Assembly: GCA_041395945.1 (NCBI GenBank)
Contig: JAWKZN010000001.1
Span: 186,001 to 250,000, forward strand
Direction of reading: 5' to 3'
DNA: 64,000 nucleotides
From: Pseudomonadales bacterium
GTDB taxonomy: Bacteria; Pseudomonadota; Gammaproteobacteria; Pseudomonadales; Azotimanducaceae
This document shows, piece by piece, positions 24,986-32,977 of the stretch. The position numbers and the translations under genes were made by a program. How positions within the stretch are numbered: position 1 is the stretch's first letter; every line of letters starts with the position of its first letter. The notes below the pieces were generated by a model. The model was not told the DNA's origin, searched no databases, and saw nothing but the letters and a program-made list of their open reading frames with translations.

Positions 24986-26341
24986 TTATGGTTCCGGCAC
25001 CGAGTCACGAAGCTGCCTGGCAACCGTAAAGTAGTAGTTGCGGCCGGTCGCAGTGAGAAGATCGCGCCCCAATCGTTCCAGGGCATCTGCCTTCAGAAGC
25101 CTGGCTTCAGCAGCCTTGTAATCCAGTGCCAGCAGGTGATCGCACAGTTGCGCCGTCCACTGCGGGTCGTCCTGAAGGGACGTTTGAGCCTGCTTGAACA
25201 GGGCGTCAGAGCCACCGGCAAGCGCAGCGATCTTCAAGGCTTCTTCTTTCTTCGAGAGCGGAAACAGGTTGGATGGATTGCCATCGAACCAGCCCAGATA
25301 GCCGGAGAAGATTGCGCGCACGCTCCATTCGATGTTGCCGTAGTATTCTTTCAGGTAGTCCAACTGGGCATACTTTTCAGGGAGCCTGACGCTTTCAACG
25401 AGCTCATCGGGCGTCAGGCCGCGATTCATCCCGTCGATTGTCTGGTCAAATACAGACTTGATCGCATCCCGGTAGTTGGTAAGCGTCTCAATGGCCTGCG
25501 CCTGGCCTTTGATCGGTCGCGTATGCCCACCCACCAGGTGATTCGGGTTTTCGTCGATCATCGAAGAAAGACTGTTGATCCAGGCCAGAACGTCCCGGTA
25601 TGGCGTGCCTCGTATGGCGTAAAGGTTTGGCCATGACTTGTAGAAGTTATCTCCCGCAAACACCACACCTTCCTGGGGGTACCAGATATAGATTTCGTCG
25701 TAGGCTTCTCCAGTCGCAGCCACGAGATCCAGCTCAACGCCCGCTAGTGATACCCGTTCTCGCGGGCGACTGAGCATGTGTGTCGGCTGTGTGCCCTCAG
25801 CCGCAAAGACCTCGCCACCACGCTTGGGAAAATAAGCTTTAGCAACGCCGTTGTTGATCCTCTGGTCGGGTTTAAGCAGAAAGCCGCCCTGACGTGCGCC
25901 ACGCACCTGCTGAATCGTCAGTCCTGCTTCATCGAGCGTTCGGGTCTCCTGATTGAAACCCTCACGCGCCCAGATCTGGACGTTCTCTCCGGCGGCGGCG
26001 AAAACGCCCACCCCGCCTGTGTGGTCACCGTGCCCATGGGTTAATATGATGCCGCTGACTGGCTTGTCCGTTATCCTGCGGAATTCCGCCAGCACAGCCT
26101 GAGCAGTGACTGAATCGATCTGCGAGTCGATTATCACCAGACCCCTTGTGCCGATGATCATCGAAGTAGGTGACACACCAAATCCAACCGCAGTATGGAC
26201 GCCAGGTGCGACTTCGATGATTTCCTGTTGAAACTCAGAGTTTCTCAGTTGCAGAAGCTTTTCCGCGTCGGTGGCTGCAACGCAGATGACCGCAGAAAAT
26301 ACTGTTGCTGCGCTAACGCAGGCGCTGACTGGAATTCTCAA
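24986..26341 (-). CDS. SdsA-like alkyl sulfatase/MBL-fold hydrolase, short form, exported
   Basis: A 451-residue protein with a signal peptide (VSACVSAATVFSAVICVAA) and a metallo-beta-lactamase domain: LTHGHGDHTGG (HxHxDH), ATGEAYDEIYIW, FAGDNFYKSWPNL and LVGGHTRPIKG. An alkyl-sulfatase dimerisation domain follows (YAQLDYLKEYYGNIEWSVRAIFSGYLGWFDGNP). The C-terminal SCP2-like domain of full SDS hydrolases (about 650 residues) is absent; the protein stops soon after the dimerisation domain. It probably hydrolyses a sulfate ester or other hydrophobic ester in the periplasm. The start is TTG at 26341 with AAGGAGAAG just upstream. Confidence 0.82.
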   Translation of the reverse strand: MRIPVSACVSAATVFSAVICVAATDAEKLLQLRNSEFQQEIIEVAPGVHTAVGFGVSPTSMIIGTRGLVIIDSQIDSVTAQAVLAEFRRITDKPVSGIILTHGHGDHTGGVGVFAAAGENVQIWAREGFNQETRTLDEAGLTIQQVRGARQGGFLLKPDQRINNGVAKAYFPKRGGEVFAAEGTQPTHMLSRPRERVSLAGVELDLVAATGEAYDEIYIWYPQEGVVFAGDNFYKSWPNLYAIRGTPYRDVLAWINSLSSMIDENPNHLVGGHTRPIKGQAQAIETLTNYRDAIKSVFDQTIDGMNRGLTPDELVESVRLPEKYAQLDYLKEYYGNIEWSVRAIFSGYLGWFDGNPSNLFPLSKKEEALKIAALAGGSDALFKQAQTSLQDDPQWTAQLCDHLLALDYKAAEARLLKADALERLGRDLLTATGRNYYFTVARQLRDSVPEP

Positions 26342-26476
26342 GAGCTTCTCCTTCGAATTGTCGATAAAGCGATACTACAGAACGATAAATGGGGCTGCTC
26401 AGGGTCGATCCCTGCCGGGCTTATAGCGTGCAACGACCCGCGCCGGCAGGCCGGAAGCAGCCGACTGGTCGCGAAA

Positions 26477-26860
26477 CTAAAACATGGTGTTGTCGTTCTT
26501 TGATGTCTTTGGGACGATCTGCAGCACGTCCCAGTGCTCGACGATTCGACCGTCGTCGTCAAACCGGAAAATGTCAATTCCGGCATAGTCGTGATCTCCA
26601 GGCCATTGCTGATGGCAATGGAGAACGACATGGTTGCCGTCCGCAAACACCCGTTTGAATACCACCCGCTTGCCGGGATACTCGGCGGCCATCCGCTCGA
26701 AGTAGCCGATGAAAGCCTCCCTGCCATCCGCAACCTCCGGATTGTGCTGAACGTACTCGTCCCCGACGAATCGCTCGATGGCCTCCCGTGGTCTGCACTG
26801 ATTGAACATCAGGTCGTAGAAGGCTTTCGCGTTTTCCTTGTTGCGCTGCGGGGTGCTCAT
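26477..26860 (-). CDS. NTF2-like/SnoaL-like protein
   Basis: A 127-residue cone-fold protein beginning MSTPQRNKENAKAFYDLMF. The pattern RFVGDEYVQHNPEVADGREAFIGYF and VLHCHQQWPGDHDYAGIDIFRFDDDGRIVEHWDV is that of the SnoaL-like group, which contains polyketide cyclases and many proteins of unknown role. A GTG two codons upstream (26866) is an alternative start. It lies 135 bp upstream of the sulfatase-like gene on the same strand. Confidence 0.8.
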   Translation of the reverse strand: MSTPQRNKENAKAFYDLMFNQCRPREAIERFVGDEYVQHNPEVADGREAFIGYFERMAAEYPGKRVVFKRVFADGNHVVLHCHQQWPGDHDYAGIDIFRFDDDGRIVEHWDVLQIVPKTSKNDNTMF

Positions 26861-26973
26861 CTGCACAGGTTACCATCAGCCAGGATGTCTGGTTCACGGC
26901 GGTCGCATTGGGCCGCCGATTCAATCGGTTGATGCAACAGGTTCGCTATGACACTCTGCTGGAGTTGTGAGTT

Positions 26974-27807
26974 TCACCGCGCAACCGGTATCCAGATTTC
27001 CAGCCCACCCTCACCCGTCTGCGGGTTGAAGCTGTCGCCGTACTTTTCAAACCAGGGTGCTTCAACAACGGTCTGTTTGGATCCGGGCAGCCAATCCGAC
27101 CAGATGGCATCGCAGGTGTCGCGCACGTTTGCGACGTGTCCGCTGTGCTCGAAAACGGCATAGGTTTGAGGTGCGATATCCAGCCGGACAAGGTTCTCCG
27201 GACTGTCGGCGCCTTTCGGCAGTTCCACACCGCTCAGATAGTCATAGCTGGTGTCGCTGCCGTTGTAGATGATCCCGTAGGTTGCCGGTTTACCCGCGCT
27301 GGTGACACGCGGTATGAAAGGGGCGAAAGACTGCCACTGGTCCGGGATTTCCGCGACTTTCTCGAATGGGTAGTAGCGGGAAATGCCGACGATTGACAGC
27401 TTTCTGCTGAGCGTTTCGTAACGCGGCTCTGCCAGGGTCGTTGCTTCTGTCGATTTCATCAGTATGGGCTCCATGATTTCCAGATCATCGGTGTGACGCT
27501 GTGATCGCACCTGTTCAGGGGTTTTGTGGAAGTGACTTTTGAAGGCGCGGGTGAATGCTTCATGGGAGCTGTAGCCGACGGAAAGCGCCAGGTTGAGGAT
27601 GTCTCTCTCCCCTGACGCCAGGGACTCCGCCGCCCTCGACAGGCGCCGAAGCCGCACGTAGCGACTTATCGGCTGTCCCACGGCGTAGCAGAATATTCGA
27701 CTCAGGTGATATCGGGAAACACCTGACAACCGCGCGAGGTCATCGAGGCTGATCTCCTCGCGATAGTGGTTCTCGATGTACCAGACCGCCTTCTCAACAG
27801 CTTTCAT
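26974..27807 (-). CDS. AraC-family regulator with GyrI-like effector-binding domain
   Basis: A 277-residue protein. Residues 1-105 hold the two AraC helix-turn-helices (ISLDDLARLSGVSRYHLSRIF; ILNLALSVGYSSHEAFTRAFKSHF). Residues 120-277 form a GyrI-like domain (YGIIYNGSDTSYDYLSGVEL, YAVFEHSGHV, and the closing GGLEIWIPVA). This layout, like Rob/SoxS-related regulators, senses small hydrophobic or cationic molecules. It reads away from the Gfo/Idh gene at 27961, in the same direction as the NTF2-like and sulfatase-like genes downstream, which it could regulate. Confidence 0.88.
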   Translation of the reverse strand: MKAVEKAVWYIENHYREEISLDDLARLSGVSRYHLSRIFCYAVGQPISRYVRLRRLSRAAESLASGERDILNLALSVGYSSHEAFTRAFKSHFHKTPEQVRSQRHTDDLEIMEPILMKSTEATTLAEPRYETLSRKLSIVGISRYYPFEKVAEIPDQWQSFAPFIPRVTSAGKPATYGIIYNGSDTSYDYLSGVELPKGADSPENLVRLDIAPQTYAVFEHSGHVANVRDTCDAIWSDWLPGSKQTVVEAPWFEKYGDSFNPQTGEGGLEIWIPVAR

Positions 27808-27960
27808 CGAAGCAGCTTCCGATCCTCCAACGACAGGAATCCTAATATCCTGGATCTGGCCGTGCTTGATAGTGTTTGCGCAGGCGGGGGAATCTGGTTT
27901 CGGCAGTTGCGGGCACGTGATGTCCGACCATGCAGGCCCTCCTGCGGCTGCGGCTGCAAC

Positions 27961-29022
27961 TCAGGGCAGCGCGATGGATCTTCTGTCTTCGGCTGCGCTG
28001 CGATAGCAGGCATCCACGATCTCGTGGCTCTGCAATGCCGTCTGGAAGTCCGGCACGGCCGGCGTACCGCTAAGGGCACATTCCAGAAATCGCCGATCGC
28101 CGATCCCGGCCAGACTGCGCAGATCCTCGTCCGCCGGGTTGAGATCCATCAGGCTCATGAAACGGGCGAGGACTTCGTCGCTGGAGAGTGTCACCGAGGG
28201 CCGGTCTTCGATTTCGCAGGTAATGGCGCCGAAATAGTCCTGGTCGGTGGTGAAGCGGGCGCGTTCGAAGATCACTTCGAGAAAGCGGCTCGAGGCTCGG
28301 CTGTCGATCGAGTGCCAGATGCTGCTCAGGGTGGAGGTATGCCCGGCCTCGTGCAGGAAGCTCACTTCGGCGACGTCTTCAATGCCCCTGTGCCCTGATG
28401 TCTCCCGGGTATGGCACTGCACTGAACGCACTTCGCCGAACAGACGCCGGAACAGATCCACGTCGTGGATGGAATGTTCCAGCAGAGTGCCACCGCCGGC
28501 GCGATTTACGTCGGCCCGCCAGCTCGAACCATAGTGGCCACGGATCGGGAAGAACTGGTCGTCGCGCATGTGGGCGCTGAGCAGTGGTCCGAAATCACCC
28601 TTCATGAGGTCGGCGAGCACGGTGAAAACCGGGCTGAAATGCAGTACCAGGCCGACCTGGTGGACGATACCGGCAGCGTCTACCTGCCGCGTCATCTGCC
28701 GCGCCCGAGCCAGACTGGTGGCGAGGGGCTTTTCACAGAAAAGGTGCCGACCTGCTGCTGCAGCCATCTCGACCAGCGCCGGGTGTTCCGAGGTTTCGGC
28801 GCATACGTAGACGATGTCACAGCGATCGATCACCACCTCGGCCTGGGTGGTTGCGAGGCTGCAGCCGCCGATCTCGGCAAAGGCCTTCGCGCGATCCTCG
28901 CTCCGATCGCAGACGGCTTCGTAGCGGCAGTCGATCCCATGGCGGCCGATCGCATCCCGGATGTTGCGGGCATGGAATTTCGCAATGTGGCCGCAGCCGA
29001 TGAGTCCGATCTTCAGGGTCAT
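27961..29022 (-). CDS. Gfo/Idh/MocA family NAD(P)-dependent oxidoreductase
   Basis: A 353-residue dehydrogenase: GLIGCGHIAKFHARNI Rossmann start, VCAETSEHPALVEMA, LFCEKPLATS and GGTLLEHSIHDVDLFRR. The EKP motif with its catalytic Lys is intact. It is the third member of this family in 10 kb and the most divergent in the catalytic block (LEHSIHD instead of DIGxH). It stands alone between the AraC gene and a long gap. Confidence 0.9.
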   Translation of the reverse strand: MTLKIGLIGCGHIAKFHARNIRDAIGRHGIDCRYEAVCDRSEDRAKAFAEIGGCSLATTQAEVVIDRCDIVYVCAETSEHPALVEMAAAAGRHLFCEKPLATSLARARQMTRQVDAAGIVHQVGLVLHFSPVFTVLADLMKGDFGPLLSAHMRDDQFFPIRGHYGSSWRADVNRAGGGTLLEHSIHDVDLFRRLFGEVRSVQCHTRETSGHRGIEDVAEVSFLHEAGHTSTLSSIWHSIDSRASSRFLEVIFERARFTTDQDYFGAITCEIEDRPSVTLSSDEVLARFMSLMDLNPADEDLRSLAGIGDRRFLECALSGTPAVPDFQTALQSHEIVDACYRSAAEDRRSIALP

Positions 29023-29455
29023 GGTTCAGGAATTCCTCAGGCCCGCGGTCGTTGCCGGTTGTGCAGATAGTGCCAGTTTGCTGTCGATCTGCCTATTCGA
29101 TGACGATGGCCCGCGATACACAACCCCCGCACTGGCCGCCTGTCGGAGGACCTCTGCCGCACACGGAGTTATCAGCCGGGATCGGTTGACTCAATGCAAA
29201 GCCGGGTGCAGCATAGCCGCCCTGTTTAATTCGAGACGTTCGAGCGCGCACCATGAATCGGCCGCAGGCACTACATCACACTTCCGGGAAGTCGGCGCAG
29301 AAGCGGCGGTGGTCCTGTGTGTGTCTGTCTGTGATGCAGATGCCGGCAGGCGCAGGGGACTATCTGGCGATTCCGGCAGATGTGTTCGTCATCCTCACTG
29401 ACAGAGGTGGCTCGAGCGGGTAAAGCACGATAGCTCAGTTAACAGCAGAGCAGAC
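29023..29455. other. Non-coding gap before the 29.5-kb terminator
   Basis: No frame here has a recognisable product or a good ribosome binding site; the open frames look like chance. Near the right end, GATAGCTCAGTT at 29429-29440 followed by AGAGCAG at 29447-29453 resembles a tRNA D-arm, but no acceptor stem, anticodon arm or T-arm can be drawn. The promoter for the Gfo/Idh gene to the left should lie here. Confidence 0.5.
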
Positions 29456-29494
29456 AAAAAACCCCGAAGAGCCGAAAGCCTTCGGGGTTTTTCG
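29456..29494. terminator. Strong bidirectional intrinsic terminator
   Basis: A-run, then CCCCGAAG paired with CTTCGGGG around AGCCGAAAGC, then TTTTTC. GC-rich stem with an A-run on one side and a T-run on the other, so it can stop transcription in both directions. It lies 37 bp before the MFS transporter gene, insulating it from transcription entering from the left. Confidence 0.9.
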
Positions 29495-29530
29495 TTTCAG
29501 GGGCCTGATTGCCAGTCGGAAGTTGCAGAG

Positions 29531-30763
29531 ATGGAACAAACATACAGCCCAGAACAACTCACCCGGAATCTGACCCGCACTCTGATGCTGGGTTTCTTTC
29601 AGGTTTTCCTGGTGATCATGCCCATTGCGGTGCCGTTCTTTCAGAGCAAAGGCCTGTCCATGCAGGAGGTATTCACCCTGCAGGCTCTGTTCGGCGCGGT
29701 CGTGCTCATCACCGAAGTACCCTCGGGTTACGTTGCCGACCTGTTCGGACGGCGCTGGACGCTCATTCTCGGTGCGGTCTTTGCAGGGGTCGGTCACACA
29801 GTGCTGATCGGAGCGGAAGGTTTCTGGGGCCTTGCGCTGTTCGAATTCGCGCTGGGGATCAGCCACAGTCTGATCTCGGGCGCGGACATCGCGCTGCTTT
29901 ACGACACGGAACTCGCGCTGGGCCGGGGGGATCAGGCTCAGCGGCAGATTGTCGGTCGCCTGTATTCTGCCCGCACACTTTCGGAAGCGCTGGCCGCACT
30001 GGTCTGCAGCGGACTCATGCTCATGAGTTCTATGGAAGCCGTCGTCTATGTGCAGGCGGTGATCGGCTGGATTCCGCTGATGCTGGCGCTGCGTCTCGTG
30101 GAGCCTCCGGCTGAGCGTCTGCTCAGCAGTGGTCATCTGGACAACATGCGGCGCATCTGCACCCACCTGATGCGGGATTCCGCCGTGCTGCGCCTGTCTG
30201 TGCTGGCCCTTTCCATATGGAGCCTGACGACGTTTTACGCGGTATGGCTCCTGCAGAAACTGTGGGAACTGCAGGGCATCGGCTTGCAACATTTTGGTTA
30301 TCTCTGGGCCGTGCTCAGTGTGGTTGCCGCACTGTCGGGTCGCTATGCACACGCCCTCGAAGCGCGCTTTGGCACGAACGGGGTGCTGCTGTTTATCGGC
30401 ATTGCCCCCGCTCTGGGATACCTGGGCATGGATCTTTTCGGAACCATCGGTGCCTATCTGGCGAGCCTCACCTTTTTCGTGAGCCGGGGAGTCGGTTTCG
30501 TGGTGCTCAAGGATGCGCTCAATTCCCGGGTGCCGAGTTCGTTCCGGGCAACTGCAAACTCGCTGACCAGCTTCGGGTTCCGGGGCGCATTCCTGCTCAC
30601 GGGGCCGCTGGTGGGTTATGGATTCGATCTGTGGGGCATGTCTACCACGCTGTACCTGCTCGCCGGCACGACCGGGTTGATCTTTGTGGCCATCATTCTG
30701 CCGCTGCTGCTCGCGGTGCGTGCGGCATCGATTTCTGCCCGGACCGGTATCACGGCAGAGTGA
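29531..30763 (+). CDS. MFS transporter
   Basis: A 410-residue membrane protein with about twelve hydrophobic helices in two halves. The MFS loop 2-3 signature is seen as GYVADLFGRRWTLILG near residue 70. The second half has RVPSSFRATANSLTSFGFRGAFLLTGPLVG. No substrate can be named. It follows a strong terminator and is followed within 110 bp by a class I glutamine-amidotransferase-type hydrolase on the same strand, so the two may be co-transcribed. Confidence 0.88.
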   Translation: MEQTYSPEQLTRNLTRTLMLGFFQVFLVIMPIAVPFFQSKGLSMQEVFTLQALFGAVVLITEVPSGYVADLFGRRWTLILGAVFAGVGHTVLIGAEGFWGLALFEFALGISHSLISGADIALLYDTELALGRGDQAQRQIVGRLYSARTLSEALAALVCSGLMLMSSMEAVVYVQAVIGWIPLMLALRLVEPPAERLLSSGHLDNMRRICTHLMRDSAVLRLSVLALSIWSLTTFYAVWLLQKLWELQGIGLQHFGYLWAVLSVVAALSGRYAHALEARFGTNGVLLFIGIAPALGYLGMDLFGTIGAYLASLTFFVSRGVGFVVLKDALNSRVPSSFRATANSLTSFGFRGAFLLTGPLVGYGFDLWGMSTTLYLLAGTTGLIFVAIILPLLLAVRAASISARTGITAE

Positions 30764-30872
30764 GTGAGGATGCGCTGTTTTGTGCCGGGTCAGACGCTAT
30801 GCTTGGCCCGGTATTTCCGTGCCCGTCACGGTCACCCGGAAACGCAAGCATGAAACTGGTGAGTCTGAACCC

Positions 30873-31628
30873 ATGAGCAAGCCCCTGGTCCTGGTGCCCT
30901 GCGATGTGAAACCGATCCCGGGTGGCGGCCCCTTCCATTGTGTGGGTGAAAAGTACCTCGATGCCGTAGTGCACGGTGCGGACTGCATGGTCCTGCTGTT
31001 ACCCGCTCTGGGTCATGGCCACGAAATGGATTCCTTCGAAGCCCACTATGACCTCGATGCACTCCTGGACATGGCCCAGGGTGTTTTCCTGCCCGGCTCT
31101 GCGAGCAACATTCACCCGGACTGGTACACGGGTCGGAAGAGTGAAATGTCCCTCGATGAACAGCGGGATACGACGGTGTTTGCGCTGATCGAAAGAGTCC
31201 TGGCAAGGAAGATGCCACTGCTGGCCGTGTGCCGCGGTCTGCAGGAACTGAATGTGGCTCTGGGCGGTACCCTGCATCCGAATGTGCAGGACGTTCCCGG
31301 CTTCATGGATCACCGGGAGGACAAAACCGCACCGCGGGAACTGCAGTACGAGCCTGCGCATCCTGTGGAACTGACCCCCGGCGGGGTGCTGGCCGGAATT
31401 CTGGGAGCCGGGCCGCTGCAGGTGAACTCACTGCACGCCCAGGGTATCGCAACTCTGGGCCGGGGGCTGGCGGTCGAGGCCAGTGCAGAAGACGGGCTGG
31501 TGGAAGCCGTTTCGCTGCCCGGGCAGTGGGTGCTCGGAGTGCAATGGCACCCCGAGTGGCGTTACGACCAGAATCCGGCTGCGGTGCGGCTGTTCGAAGC
31601 CTTTGGGAAAGCCATCCGCAAGGGCTGA
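30873..31628 (+). CDS. Gamma-glutamyl-gamma-aminobutyrate hydrolase family protein (PuuD-like)
   Basis: A 251-residue class I glutamine amidotransferase-like hydrolase of peptidase family C26. The nucleophile motif is PLLAVCRGLQELN (Cys near residue 111), and the catalytic His and Glu are in LGVQWHPEW near residue 226. Family members split gamma-glutamyl-GABA in putrescine breakdown. Start 30873 is chosen because the family begins at MSKPLVLVPCD; the frame is open to 30780. It converges with a PuuB-like oxidase gene 15 bp away, which supports the polyamine assignment. Confidence 0.85.
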   Translation: MSKPLVLVPCDVKPIPGGGPFHCVGEKYLDAVVHGADCMVLLLPALGHGHEMDSFEAHYDLDALLDMAQGVFLPGSASNIHPDWYTGRKSEMSLDEQRDTTVFALIERVLARKMPLLAVCRGLQELNVALGGTLHPNVQDVPGFMDHREDKTAPRELQYEPAHPVELTPGGVLAGILGAGPLQVNSLHAQGIATLGRGLAVEASAEDGLVEAVSLPGQWVLGVQWHPEWRYDQNPAAVRLFEAFGKAIRKG

Positions 31629-31643
31629 GACCCCGGGCAGCGG

Positions 31644-32930
31644 CTACACGCCGAGTCTGTCCCGCAGTCCGTAATAGAGCGCGCCCAGCGCGGTATAAGG
31701 CGTACGGAACAGGCGTCCGCCCGGAAAGGGCAGATGACTCAGGCGGGCGAACACATCGAATCTTTCGGCCTGACCACGAATTGCCTCGCCGACCAGGCGA
31801 CCGGCCAGATGGGTCGTGGTGACACCATGGCCGCTGTAACCCTGGGTGTAAAAGATGTTCGGGCGCAGACGTCCGAACTGAGGCAGGCGGCTCAAAGTCA
31901 GCAGAAAGTCGCCGCCCCAGGTGTAGTCGAACTTCACGCCGGCAAGCTGCGGGAAGGTCCTTTCCAGTCTGCCGCGGATGAAGCGCTCTATGGACGCCGG
32001 ATCTCCGCCGCCGTAAGTCACACCGCCGCCGTACAGCAGCCGGTTGTCCTCGGTCATCCGGTAGTAGTCGAGCTTGTAGTTGCAGTCCTCCACACAGTGG
32101 CCGTGGGTGAGGAGTGCCCGGGCTGTCGGCTCCGGTAGTGGCTCGGTCACGGCGATCTGGGTACCGCAGGGCATGGTGGTGGAGGCCAGTTCGGGAATCA
32201 GGCCACCCATGTAAGCGTTGCCGGCCAGCAGCACATAGCGTGCGGTGACCTGACCCCGAGCGGTTTTCACCACAGCGGGGTCAGCGCGCTCCAGGCCCGT
32301 AGCTGCCGAATCTTCGAACAGTCGTCCACCAAGAGATTCGAAAGCGGCCAGTTGGCCGAGCAGCAGGTTCAAGGGGTGCAGGTGTCCGCCGCTGTGATCG
32401 AGCAGGCCGCCAGTGTAGATGTCTGACTGAATGTGTTCACGAATACCGCGGGCATCGAGCAGTTCGAGCTGGTCGTTGCCGAAACGCTCCCACAGGGCCT
32501 TCTGCTCGGCGAGACCGCGCAGCTGTTTGGCGTTCAGGGCTGCGAATATGCCGCCGGGCCGATAGGCGCACTGGATGTCGTAGCGCTCGATCCGCTCGCG
32601 AATGATGTTCGCCCCTTCGAAAGCCATGGCCCCGAAGGCCTGAGCCTCGGTCTTGCCATAGCGACGCTCGATGGTGTCGATGTCTCTGCTGTAGCTGTTC
32701 ACCAGTTGACCGCCGTTGCGTCCCGACGCGCCGAATCCGGCCCGGGCCGCTTCCAGAATCACAACCTTGAATCCGGATTCCGCCAGATGCAGCGCCGCGG
32801 ATACCCCGCTGAAGCCGGCACCGACGATGCAGACGTCTGCTTCGATTGCCTCGGTGAGAATCGGGCGATCGGCCGTGTCGTTACGGGTGTCGGCGTAATA
32901 GGAGGCCACGTGCGCGGTGCGTTGGCTCAC
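31644..32930 (-). CDS. FAD-dependent amine oxidoreductase (gamma-glutamylputrescine oxidase, PuuB-like)
   Basis: A 428-residue DAO-type flavoprotein. The N-terminal ASYYADTRN block, the FAD motif DVCIVGAGFSGVSAALHLAESG, GASGRNGGQLVNSYSRD and the C-terminal FYTQGYSGHGVTTTHLAGRL match the PuuB/OrdL group, which oxidises gamma-glutamylputrescine or related amines. The start is GTG at 32930. It lies 47 bp downstream of fbiC on the same strand, so it is probably transcribed with the F420 operon even though its cofactor is FAD. Confidence 0.86.
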   Translation of the reverse strand: MSQRTAHVASYYADTRNDTADRPILTEAIEADVCIVGAGFSGVSAALHLAESGFKVVILEAARAGFGASGRNGGQLVNSYSRDIDTIERRYGKTEAQAFGAMAFEGANIIRERIERYDIQCAYRPGGIFAALNAKQLRGLAEQKALWERFGNDQLELLDARGIREHIQSDIYTGGLLDHSGGHLHPLNLLLGQLAAFESLGGRLFEDSAATGLERADPAVVKTARGQVTARYVLLAGNAYMGGLIPELASTTMPCGTQIAVTEPLPEPTARALLTHGHCVEDCNYKLDYYRMTEDNRLLYGGGVTYGGGDPASIERFIRGRLERTFPQLAGVKFDYTWGGDFLLTLSRLPQFGRLRPNIFYTQGYSGHGVTTTHLAGRLVGEAIRGQAERFDVFARLSHLPFPGGRLFRTPYTALGALYYGLRDRLGV

Positions 32931-32977
32931 TTCGTATGCATTTCCTGTGTGTGCTGCCAGGGCGGGAAGTGTCTGAA

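Noticed and set aside
29411..29455. A tRNA gene suggested by GATAGCTCAGTT and AGAGCAG
   Set aside because: Only a D-arm-like stretch is seen; acceptor stem, anticodon arm and T-arm cannot be paired before the terminator.
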